From Ruminococcaceae bacterium UBA1425 (GTDB lineage Bacteria; Bacillota; Clostridia; Oscillospirales; Acutalibacteraceae), in the NCBI GenBank assembly GCA_002329365.1, contig DCUB01000018.1, forward strand, positions 27,837-91,836: 64,000 nucleotides of DNA, in the 5' to 3' direction. The notes under the pieces are model-generated. The model was not told the DNA's origin. It saw only the letters and a program-made list of their open reading frames with translations, and made no database searches. The position numbers were made by a program, and so were the translations under genes. Shown in pieces: positions 42,552-50,125 of the stretch. Each line of letters opens with the position of its first letter. The stretch's first letter is position 1.

Positions 42552-43724
42552 TTAAACCGAAGCTGTTACAGTGTTTCCGTAGAAGACGTACTGCGTTCCC
42601 GTCGGGTCCTCACACACGGCGTAGGACCTTGCGTAATAGATGGTGCCGCTCACCGCCTTTTCCTTTGAAAGAGCATAAGTGCCGCAGGACTCGTTTGAAA
42701 CGCCCGTGCCTCTTTTAACGGCGGCGCTTTCGCCCATAGTTACCGCGGACAGTATAAGCGGCGACGACAACGATGAAGACATAAGAATACCGTGCTGCAA
42801 AAGAGTATAGCCTTCGGGGATGCTTCTTTCCGCAAAGAATGTGATTTTGCGGTGGGCGGCGTCGGTAACGACGTTTGACATCCTCGTTACCGGCTCGGGA
42901 GTTACATCTTCGCCGTAAACCGCCGTGAATGTGTCGTTGTAATTTATTCTGAAGCTGTAATTCCGTTCATAGCTGACAACGGCGCCTTCGCTGTTCTTCC
43001 AGCATGAAAACGTTTCGCCCGAGGAGTTCTTTTCGTCGGCCTTGATGCTGACCGTGTCGTAGTTGTTGTATGTCCCGGCGCCCTCGACATTTTCCGTGTT
43101 CGTGAAGCTTACGGTGTAATCAGTTTGATTGAGGGTATAAAGCGGCCTGACGACAATGATGTCGGTGTTGATTGTAACGTCGGAAATCGAATGATCCCAT
43201 GAAACAAAGGTGAAGCCGGGAAGAGACATTTCCTGCGGAGGCGTGACGACGCTGCCGAGCTTAAAGTCTCCGGACTTTAATATAGAGCCTGCATAATTGA
43301 GGTAGGAAACGTAATGATAGCCATCAAGCGGAGTGATAAAGACTGCGTTTATCTGAGTTTTTGTAACCAGCTTGAATTTAATTGTAGGCTCGTAGGAAAC
43401 AACCCTATCGGTGTATGCGTTATACCAGTAGAGGAATGTCTGATTCTCGTATCTCTTTTCGGCTGTGAGGATAACCTCGGTGCCTATCGGTACGGCGGAA
43501 TTTATATATTTGCTTTGCGCCCGGGAGGTGCGGGTACCGATGGTGTAGTTTATAAGTCCTCCGCCCTGCGGACTGAAAGTAAGAGAGGTTTTGTCGTTCC
43601 CGTCGCCTGTGTTGACAACGCCTGCCGCAAGCGCGGAAAAACCCAATGCCGCGGATGAGATTATAAGCGCCGCCGATATAAGCACCGCCAGCGTTTTCGT
43701 TTTGAGCGAATATTTAACCGACAT
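42552..43724 (-). CDS. Secreted protein sharing modules with the 997-residue neighbour
   Basis: A 390-residue protein with a signal peptide (about 1-33) followed by beta modules with L-T-A-E-K ... F-L-Y-W-Y-N ... I-N-A-V-F and a G-F-T-F-V-S-W-D segment. The last ~110 residues align in pattern with the end of the 39449-42442 protein: an A/V-E-R-S motif, H/N-G-I then strands, G-T-Y-A-L/G-N-Y-A-V, A-R-S-Y/A-R-G-Y, and P-T-G-T/P-N-G-T-x-V-x-Y-x-N-x-V near the end. So the two are modular paralogues. No anchor motif is visible. GGAGG lies before the ATG. A clear promoter precedes it. Confidence 0.75.
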   Translation of the reverse strand: MSVKYSLKTKTLAVLISAALIISSAALGFSALAAGVVNTGDGNDKTSLTFSPQGGGLINYTIGTRTSRAQSKYINSAVPIGTEVILTAEKRYENQTFLYWYNAYTDRVVSYEPTIKFKLVTKTQINAVFITPLDGYHYVSYLNYAGSILKSGDFKLGSVVTPPQEMSLPGFTFVSWDHSISDVTINTDIIVVRPLYTLNQTDYTVSFTNTENVEGAGTYNNYDTVSIKADEKNSSGETFSCWKNSEGAVVSYERNYSFRINYNDTFTAVYGEDVTPEPVTRMSNVVTDAAHRKITFFAERSIPEGYTLLQHGILMSSSLSSPLILSAVTMGESAAVKRGTGVSNESCGTYALSKEKAVSGTIYYARSYAVCEDPTGTQYVFYGNTVTASV

Positions 43725-43765
43725 TGCTATTCCTCCGATTTTGAATGCTACAATTAAACATCTTC

Positions 43766-43794
43766 ATTATAAGTGATTCTTTTGATAAAATCAA
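43766..43794 (-). promoter_or_regulatory. Promoter of the secreted-protein pair
   Basis: Minus strand TTGATT at 43789-43794, a 17-base spacer and TATAAT at 43766-43771, about 42 bases before the start at 43724. Confidence 0.8.
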
Positions 43795-43853
43795 CCTATT
43801 TTAAAAAAATATTTCATATTAACCATATTTTCAGAACACGCGTTTTTTGAAAG

Positions 43854-45815
43854 CTATATGAATTCGGCGACTTTGACCGTGACTCTGCCTTCGTATCCGA
43901 ACTGCGGCAGAACGGTAAAGCCCTCGCAGCCGCTTATCGTCAGCTCCGCACAGCCGCTCAAAAACTGAATTCTGAAGCTGACGCGTCCGCCGGAAACGGG
44001 GTAGTTCCGCACTTCCACGGCGTTGTCCGCGGTTTTCCACTCGTCGGGTATTCCCCGTCCTATAATCAGTGTGCGGTCGGTTTTTTCGGAAATCAGCGAA
44101 TCGAACAGCACCTTTATTGCCACCGACTGGCCCCAGATGTGCTGGCAGGAGCCGCCGCCGCCCGCCGCGTGGGGGATGTCCCACGGCGAGCTCTCGTCGG
44201 GATATCCGATGCCCTCCCACCAGGCGAACGGCCCGCTCTGCGTGTTGTCGAGCATAAACTGATACGCCTTGATTCCGGCGTCCCTATATCTTTTTCCCCT
44301 CAGCGCCGCGCTTCCGTACCCCGCGTTGTAGGAGCTTGAGTAATAACCGTGGGGGAAGCCGCCGAAGTTATATCTGTTTTCGGTGATGTCCCTTCGCGTT
44401 TCAAAGCCGTGAGCGTATGTTTCGTCTATAAGGTCGAGCATGGGACCATATTGGGGCGCGCCGAGAATATACGCGTCCCACGCCCAGCGCCCGAACAGGA
44501 ACATCGACGCCCAGTTTGCGTCCCTCGGGTCTTTTCTCTGCCCCATTCCGTTCGGCTCAAACATGGAAACGGGTATATAGCTTATCGAATACTTTTCAAG
44601 CGTTTCGCTCATAACCCTGTTGCACTCTTTAAGCAGGCTGTCGTACTGCTCCTTTGCCCACCTTTCCTCGGCCCTTTCATCAAGACGCGAGCAGATGTAA
44701 GCGTATGACGCAAGTCCCGTTAAAGCCGACCAGTTATCTATCATCCAGTAGCCGTTGCTGTCTATTGCCATGGTGCGCTTCATTATTCCGCTTCCGCCGT
44801 TTATCCTGTCCTCGGCTATTTTGTGTGTGTTCTCGCGGATTTCACCGAACTTTTCCCTTATATATTTCTCGTCGTCCGTCTTGAGAAGATACAGCGCGAA
44901 TACCCAGCTGTATTTCCACTGAGCGTCCGGGTACTGCACATTTTTCAGGATATACCTGACATATTCTTTAAAATGCCTGAAGTCGCCTATCGTAATGAGC
45001 ATAGCGAGTATTCCTATCACGTCGTGGTCGAACACCCTGTCGTAGCCGTTTTCGCCGACGTGAAGCTCATCGCCGTCCTTGACTATCTGAGTGTAAACAT
45101 ACCCCGCCTTATAGGCGTCTGCAAGCCGCATGTCGGGCAGCTCGCGTATTTCCACCAGCGGCTCTACACGCCTTGTCCAGTATTCCTTCATCTCGTTATA
45201 GTGCTCGTCGAATCCGCCGAGCGCGGCGATTTTGTCGTTTGCCGGATAAGGATACAGCCCCCCGTACCTGTCGGCGCCGACAGCGAAATCCAGAACAAGT
45301 GTTTCGCCCGGCTCAACGAAGCTCCGCTCTGACTGATTATTTAAAGGTATAAGCAGATGCGGCTTTTTCGGCAGTTGAAGCCTGACGCCCGAATCGTTTT
45401 TGACGGTCATCCGCGTATAAGCTATAACGAATTTTTTACCGTTTATGTCTTTTCTGTCGGCGAAATTCTCAATTTTGAAGTGCGCCCCGCGGCTGCAAAA
45501 CTCGCTGACAAAGCACGGAAGCCAGCCCTCACTGTTGTACCATTTGATTTTGCCGTCAATGTCCTCGGGGCAAAAGCCGAACGTAATAAGCGCGCCGCCC
45601 CTGTCGCGCAGGAGATAGCTGCCGTCAATAAACGCTATCGGCGCGTCCTTGTCGCCCTCCGCTCCGAAGCACGCTGTAAGACCGTGGTACTTCTTGCATA
45701 TAAGGCCCTTTTTAAGAACCGCGCCCTTTTTGAACATTACCTTTGACGCGGAAGATATTTTGAAAAACGCATTTACGGCCGCGCCGAACGCCTTTTGCCT
45801 GTAATCATCTATCAT
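43854..45815 (-). CDS. Six-hairpin glycosidase-like protein
   Basis: A 653-residue protein. An N-terminal beta-sandwich (about 1-200) precedes an (alpha/alpha)6-type helical region (about 210-560) with segments typical of six-hairpin glycosidases: Y-D-R-V-F-D-H-D, W-K-Y-S-W-V-F-A, N-G-Y-W-M-I-D-N-W, W-A-S-M-F-L-F-G-R-W and P-F-A-W-W-E-G-I-G-Y-P-D-E-S-S; a C-terminal beta domain closes it. I cannot place it in a numbered family. No signal peptide, so cytoplasmic. Its start overlaps the DapA-like stop by four bases, so enzyme and aldolase are made together. Confidence 0.72.
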   Translation of the reverse strand: MIDDYRQKAFGAAVNAFFKISSASKVMFKKGAVLKKGLICKKYHGLTACFGAEGDKDAPIAFIDGSYLLRDRGGALITFGFCPEDIDGKIKWYNSEGWLPCFVSEFCSRGAHFKIENFADRKDINGKKFVIAYTRMTVKNDSGVRLQLPKKPHLLIPLNNQSERSFVEPGETLVLDFAVGADRYGGLYPYPANDKIAALGGFDEHYNEMKEYWTRRVEPLVEIRELPDMRLADAYKAGYVYTQIVKDGDELHVGENGYDRVFDHDVIGILAMLITIGDFRHFKEYVRYILKNVQYPDAQWKYSWVFALYLLKTDDEKYIREKFGEIRENTHKIAEDRINGGSGIMKRTMAIDSNGYWMIDNWSALTGLASYAYICSRLDERAEERWAKEQYDSLLKECNRVMSETLEKYSISYIPVSMFEPNGMGQRKDPRDANWASMFLFGRWAWDAYILGAPQYGPMLDLIDETYAHGFETRRDITENRYNFGGFPHGYYSSSYNAGYGSAALRGKRYRDAGIKAYQFMLDNTQSGPFAWWEGIGYPDESSPWDIPHAAGGGGSCQHIWGQSVAIKVLFDSLISEKTDRTLIIGRGIPDEWKTADNAVEVRNYPVSGGRVSFRIQFLSGCAELTISGCEGFTVLPQFGYEGRVTVKVAEFI

Positions 45816-46726
45816 AATCCGAAATATTTTATAAATTCTCCTGTAAAATTTCTTAGCTGCTGTATCTCAAGCCGTTCGCTCGCGGTCATTTCGTATGCCC
45901 TTGAACGTGTTACCACCGTCATCGGTATGCCTTCGAGCGAAAGGTAGTATTTCGCGTTTACGGGATAAATCTGACGCTCCGTCATTGACGCGAGCCCGAG
46001 GAAGCTCTGCATGATTTCGGCCTTTTGCGGCTCCTTTTCGTAGTTTTCGCAGAGCCACTTGTAAAGCTCGGGGTGGAAGTTCCCCATAACACCCGAAAAG
46101 CCCGCGGCGCCGTCGCGCAGCGACTGAAGCAGCGATGACGAATTCGCGTTGAAAATCTTAAGCGGAGTGCCCTCGACAGCCTTTATCTTTGCCTTTATTA
46201 CGTCAGCGTCACAGCATGTGTCCTTGATAAAGGCAAACCTCCCCGTTTTTGCGAGAGCGCCGAGCGTTTCGGGCGAAAGGAGCCTTTTGTACGGGTAGGG
46301 GCACTCGTATATGCCGAACGCCACATCGGGCAGCTTTGAGATTACATAGCCGACATTGTCAAGGAACACCTCGTCGTCCTCGTCGGGCTTTGCGAATTTG
46401 TTGGAGATGAAGACATAGGCGTCGATGCCCGTGTTGATAAAAGCCTTTGCCTGCTCCGCCTGTTCGTCGAACGTGTCGGCGACATGACCCGACGCTATTA
46501 CAGTCATGCCCTTCGGCGCGTTCTCCTTAACAAACCTCATAAGCTCAAGCCTTTCCTCAAAGGAGAGGAAAAACATTTCGCTTGACTGGCAGACGGCGAA
46601 AAGCCCGTCGACCTTGCCGGCATACCACTCGAGGAGCTTTTGCACGGCGTTGTAATCTATTGTCTTATCTTCCTTGAACGGCGTTATCATCGTGGGGTAA
46701 ACACCGTTCGGTATCGTCCTTACCAT
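45812..46726 (-). CDS. DHDPS/N-acetylneuraminate lyase family aldolase
   Basis: A 304-residue TIM-barrel class I aldolase. The N-terminus G-V-Y-P-T-M-I-T-P-F and the Schiff-base lysine in F-I-K-D-T are clear; the tyrosine motif is Y-E-C-P rather than Y-N-x-P, and the usual G-T-T-G-E loop reads C-Q-S-S-E. So it is not ordinary DapA; a keto-acid sugar aldolase role is likely but unproven. It sits between a secreted hydrolase and a six-hairpin glycosidase with which it overlaps by four bases, which favours sugar-acid catabolism over lysine synthesis. Confidence 0.82.
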   Translation of the reverse strand: MVRTIPNGVYPTMITPFKEDKTIDYNAVQKLLEWYAGKVDGLFAVCQSSEMFFLSFEERLELMRFVKENAPKGMTVIASGHVADTFDEQAEQAKAFINTGIDAYVFISNKFAKPDEDDEVFLDNVGYVISKLPDVAFGIYECPYPYKRLLSPETLGALAKTGRFAFIKDTCCDADVIKAKIKAVEGTPLKIFNANSSSLLQSLRDGAAGFSGVMGNFHPELYKWLCENYEKEPQKAEIMQSFLGLASMTERQIYPVNAKYYLSLEGIPMTVVTRSRAYEMTASERLEIQQLRNFTGEFIKYFGL

Positions 46727-46776
46727 TCTATCACAACCCTTTCGGATAAATTGACGTCAGTTATCTGTTAAAGCGC

Positions 46777-48219
46777 TTACTCTATCGGTATGAGCCGGCG
46801 GTTTTCGGGGTCGTTTTGCAAAAACTGCGGATATTTAGCATTTGTGAATACAGTGTAATCCTCCTCGCCTTCATAGAACCACCTGTAGAAGTCCCTTATG
46901 CCTTCGTGCAGCACACAATGGAGCATATCCTTTACGAACCATGTGTTTTCGGGCAGGATGCATGTCGACGCGTCAATTATGTTGTCGGCCGAAACGTGGT
47001 TGTGGCCGTCGTTCACCTTCTGGACGTATCCCTCGCCAAGCGTTTCGCCGAGCAGAGCTACAGTAGCGCCGGCGGACGCGTATTTCGTATCGACAGTCGC
47101 GTCGCTGCTGTTTTTATAAGACTCGACAAGCGGTGTGCGCTGCATGTTGTAAGACGCCAGAATAAGCACGCGAACGCCGTCCTCCTTGGCGGAGGAGAAA
47201 ATCTCCGCAAGGCTTTGCTGGACGCCGTAGTGATATTCGTCGAGCCTTTCTATCAGCGAAGCGTTTTTGACGGGGTCGAGTACCTCAGCCTTTGTCTGCT
47301 CGTACAAGTCGTCCGTAACAAAGGCCCATATACCCGGCATTTTGCCGAGTACGGGCATAAGGAATTCGTCGTAAACCCTGTCGATAAGCTTCGGAACAAG
47401 CCTGTTTACGACGTCGGCAAGCCCCCCGAGCACACCCGTTTTGTCAAGCAGCCATATAAGCGCCTTCAGGCTCTTTTCGACAAAGTCGTTATTGAGCTCG
47501 GGCAGAGCCTGAACCGCGTAGCGGACAACGGCGTCCTTGTCGACAACCACCTTTTTTGTCAGCAGCTCGCCCGCAACCTGTGTGCCGAGTATCGGACTGC
47601 ACTGGAATACAATAGAGTCGACGTTGCCGTGACCGTATTGTTTAAGGTATGCCGTGGCAATTGTTCCCCCCATTGACGAAGCCCTTATGTTCACCTTTTC
47701 GTGGCCGGTGATTTCCTTGACGCGCTCGATGTACGCGTTCAGCTTATCGGCCGTTACAAGCGGGTCCGTTCTGAAGTCGTAGCCGAAGTAATAGTCGCTG
47801 TTTACACCGTGTGTGCCGTCTGTCGGCAGCCCGGACTCCAATGCCGTGACGTTCGGCTTTGAGTCACCGTTGTCGTCCATCGCCATGTCGCCGAGCATGT
47901 CGTTAAGGGCGGGAATGAGCGCGTCGCAGAACCCGTCGTAATCGCGCGTTATTATCAGGCGCAAAACGGCGGGCAGAAGCTTTGTGACAATATCCGTAAC
48001 GGAGTCGGTACCCGGACGGAAGATAAGCTTTTCGTTCTCCGTGCCGTAGTTGCTGTAAATCTTCGCGCTGCCAAGCCCGGCTACATAGACCATGGGTGAA
48101 AAGCCGCAGTCGCAGGCTGCCGAGCACGCGTTTTCGGCTTTCCCGGCGCCGTATACGGGAACCGCAAGGCAGGAAAACAAAATCACGGCGGACATTACGA
48201 CAGCAGTTAAGCGTTTCAT
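46777..48219 (-). CDS. Secreted alpha/beta hydrolase (LCAT/lipase-like)
   Basis: A 480-residue exported protein. Signal peptide about 1-25; an alpha/beta-hydrolase core with V-Y-V-A-G-L-G-S after the first strand and the nucleophile elbow A-S-S-M-G-G (Ala in place of the first Gly of G-x-S-x-G), then C-S-P-I-L-G-T-Q; the His is probably in the D-G-H-N-H-V-S segment near residue 410. It resembles lecithin:cholesterol acyltransferase-like lipases. A helical insertion of about 150 residues follows the nucleophile. The ATG at 48219 has AAGGGG nine bases upstream; a TTG three codons earlier is not used. It follows the nucleoside hydrolase by 22 bases. Confidence 0.77.
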   Translation of the reverse strand: MKRLTAVVMSAVILFSCLAVPVYGAGKAENACSAACDCGFSPMVYVAGLGSAKIYSNYGTENEKLIFRPGTDSVTDIVTKLLPAVLRLIITRDYDGFCDALIPALNDMLGDMAMDDNGDSKPNVTALESGLPTDGTHGVNSDYYFGYDFRTDPLVTADKLNAYIERVKEITGHEKVNIRASSMGGTIATAYLKQYGHGNVDSIVFQCSPILGTQVAGELLTKKVVVDKDAVVRYAVQALPELNNDFVEKSLKALIWLLDKTGVLGGLADVVNRLVPKLIDRVYDEFLMPVLGKMPGIWAFVTDDLYEQTKAEVLDPVKNASLIERLDEYHYGVQQSLAEIFSSAKEDGVRVLILASYNMQRTPLVESYKNSSDATVDTKYASAGATVALLGETLGEGYVQKVNDGHNHVSADNIIDASTCILPENTWFVKDMLHCVLHEGIRDFYRWFYEGEEDYTVFTNAKYPQFLQNDPENRRLIPIE

Positions 48220-48241
48220 TCTTTGCAACCCCTTACGTTAT

Positions 48242-49180
48242 TTATTTCAAGAGAAGCTCCATCAGCCGCTTTTTGAAAAGAGCGGCGTTGATTCCTGTAA
48301 TAACCTCGGCGTTTTTTGCCTTGTCTTTATAAAGCCCGCCGTCCTGCCTGTGTATGATTACCTGACCGTAGTCAGGTTCCTCACGCGTGCGGCAGTAGCA
48401 GAAGACCGGCGTGCTGCCCGTGACAATATCGTCCCAGAGCGCGACGCTCATCGCGACGGCGTCGGGCAGGGTGGCTATGCAGCCCCTTCCCTTTTCCATA
48501 TTGGAGGTTTTTTGCCTTTGGAGGCATTTACCGAAAAACCTCTGCTTTTCACCCATAGTCAAAAGCCTGTCTATCTCCGGGCTTTTGAGCACGGCGTCGC
48601 CGAAGCAAAGGTCACAGCCTATAATAGTCAGCGGAATTCCGCTGTTTAACAGCACGTCGTAGCTCTCGGCGTCGACGTAAACGTTGAATTCGGCAACGGG
48701 CGTAACGTTGCCCGGTCCGAAGCCGGCAGTACCCATGGAGTATATATGCCGAAGACGCCTCATCGTATCGGTGTCCTTAAGTATCGCGAGCGCAATAGTT
48801 GTGGCGGGGCCGAGCATGACAAGCTCTATTTCGTTTTCGGGATAAGCTTTGAGCGTTTCAAGGATATAGTCAACCGCGTGCTTTTCCTCGGACTTCCCTG
48901 ACGGATTTATAAGGTTCATGTCGCCCATGCCATCGTTTCCGTGAAAGTCCTCCGCCGAAAAAGCCGGACGGTAAAGCGGCTTTGACGCGCCGCGATAGAC
49001 GGGCGTGTTCTTTTTGCAGATTTCGGCAGTCATCAGGGCGTTGCGTGTCGCCTTTTCAAGGGGGACGTTGCCGCTGACTGTTGTTAAGCCGAGAACCTCG
49101 ACGCTTTCCGATTCAAGCGCCATCATAATCGCGTAGGCGTCGTCGCTGCCCGTGTCGGTGTCGATAATGAACTTCCTCAT
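48242..49180 (-). CDS. Nucleoside hydrolase (inosine-uridine type)
   Basis: A 312-residue calcium-dependent enzyme that cleaves ribonucleosides or nicotinamide riboside to base and ribose. The N-terminal metal motif is D-T-D-T-G-S-D-D-A; F-H-G-N-D-G-M-G-D replaces the usual H-G-x-D-G-L-G; the L-G-P-A-T-T-I-A-L motif and a final V-N-V-Y-V-D-A-E-S type segment are present. No signal peptide. It leads a run of four genes ending at 43854. Specificity cannot be read from sequence. Confidence 0.9.
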   Translation of the reverse strand: MRKFIIDTDTGSDDAYAIMMALESESVEVLGLTTVSGNVPLEKATRNALMTAEICKKNTPVYRGASKPLYRPAFSAEDFHGNDGMGDMNLINPSGKSEEKHAVDYILETLKAYPENEIELVMLGPATTIALAILKDTDTMRRLRHIYSMGTAGFGPGNVTPVAEFNVYVDAESYDVLLNSGIPLTIIGCDLCFGDAVLKSPEIDRLLTMGEKQRFFGKCLQRQKTSNMEKGRGCIATLPDAVAMSVALWDDIVTGSTPVFCYCRTREEPDYGQVIIHRQDGGLYKDKAKNAEVITGINAALFKKRLMELLLK

Positions 49181-49303
49181 TTTATCACTCTTTTTGCAAA
49201 AAAAATTTACTAATTTGAACTATACGGCGATTTATTGTCGGAACCTCCAATTTATTGTTGTATTGATAACGAAATTTTAGCATTATTTCTAATTAGTCAT
49301 TTT

Positions 49304-50125
49304 TCAGCGGTTCCGGGGTTCAGCCATATGTACGTCGAGCTGCGGGAACGGAATCTCGATTCCGTTGTTGTCAAACTCTTTCTTTACGTTTTCGATAATA
49401 TCATAATAAACAGTCCAGTAATCGTCTGTTTTGCACCAAGCCTTTAATACAAAGTTCAGCGAGCTTGTGTCGTGCTCGGCAAGGCGGATTAAAGGCTGCG
49501 GCTCTTTTAACACAAGCTCGTGCCTTATTGCCACACCGAGGAGCAGATTTTTTACCTCGTCTATATCCGAGCTGTACGCGGCCGAAAACTTGAGGTCTAC
49601 CCGCCTTGTGGGAAGCGCGGTGTAATCCGTAAGCGTCTCGCTGGAGATGACGCTGTTCGGTACCACTATCTTCTTGTTGTCCGGCGTGTAAATCTTCGTA
49701 TAGAAAATGCTTATGCTGTGAACAACGCCCTCATACTTTCCGACGCTTATATAGTCGCCGACAAAGAACGGCTTGAATATCATTATAATAAATCCGCCCG
49801 CAATATTGCTGAGGCTGCCCTGAAGCACAAGACCGACGGCAAGACCTGCCGAGCCTATTATCGCTATCATTGAGGTCATGGGCACTCCGAGTGTTGCCGC
49901 CGCGGTTATTATAAGAAGTATTTTCAAAATGATTCCGATAGAGCTCAGCATAAACGACCGAATATTCGCGTCGAGCCTTTCGTAAAGCTTCGACTTTTTT
50001 ATGGTTTTTGAAATAAAGCCGACGACCCGGAAGCCGACGGCTATGATAAGAACAGCGGCAATCAGCTTTACGCCGCTCGTAGTGCAGAATTCAGTTATTG
50101 AGTCGACAAGGGTATCCCGTTTCAT
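49304..50125 (-). CDS. mscS: Small-conductance mechanosensitive channel
   Basis: A 273-residue MscS-family channel that opens on membrane tension at osmotic downshock. Three N-terminal helices end in the Gly/Ala-rich pore helix G-S-A-G-L-A-V-G-L-V-L-Q-G-S-L-S-N, followed by G-D-Y-I-S-V-G of the beta domain and a C-terminal alpha/beta region with P-Q-P-L-I-R. The ATG overlaps the GH97 stop by four bases. Length is near that of E. coli MscS. Confidence 0.92.
   Translation of the reverse strand: MKRDTLVDSITEFCTTSGVKLIAAVLIIAVGFRVVGFISKTIKKSKLYERLDANIRSFMLSSIGIILKILLIITAAATLGVPMTSMIAIIGSAGLAVGLVLQGSLSNIAGGFIIMIFKPFFVGDYISVGKYEGVVHSISIFYTKIYTPDNKKIVVPNSVISSETLTDYTALPTRRVDLKFSAAYSSDIDEVKNLLLGVAIRHELVLKEPQPLIRLAEHDTSSLNFVLKAWCKTDDYWTVYYDIIENVKKEFDNNGIEIPFPQLDVHMAEPRNR

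Noticed and set aside
45812..46726. Assignment as dapA of lysine synthesis
   Set aside because: Active-site loops and neighbours do not fit the biosynthetic enzyme.
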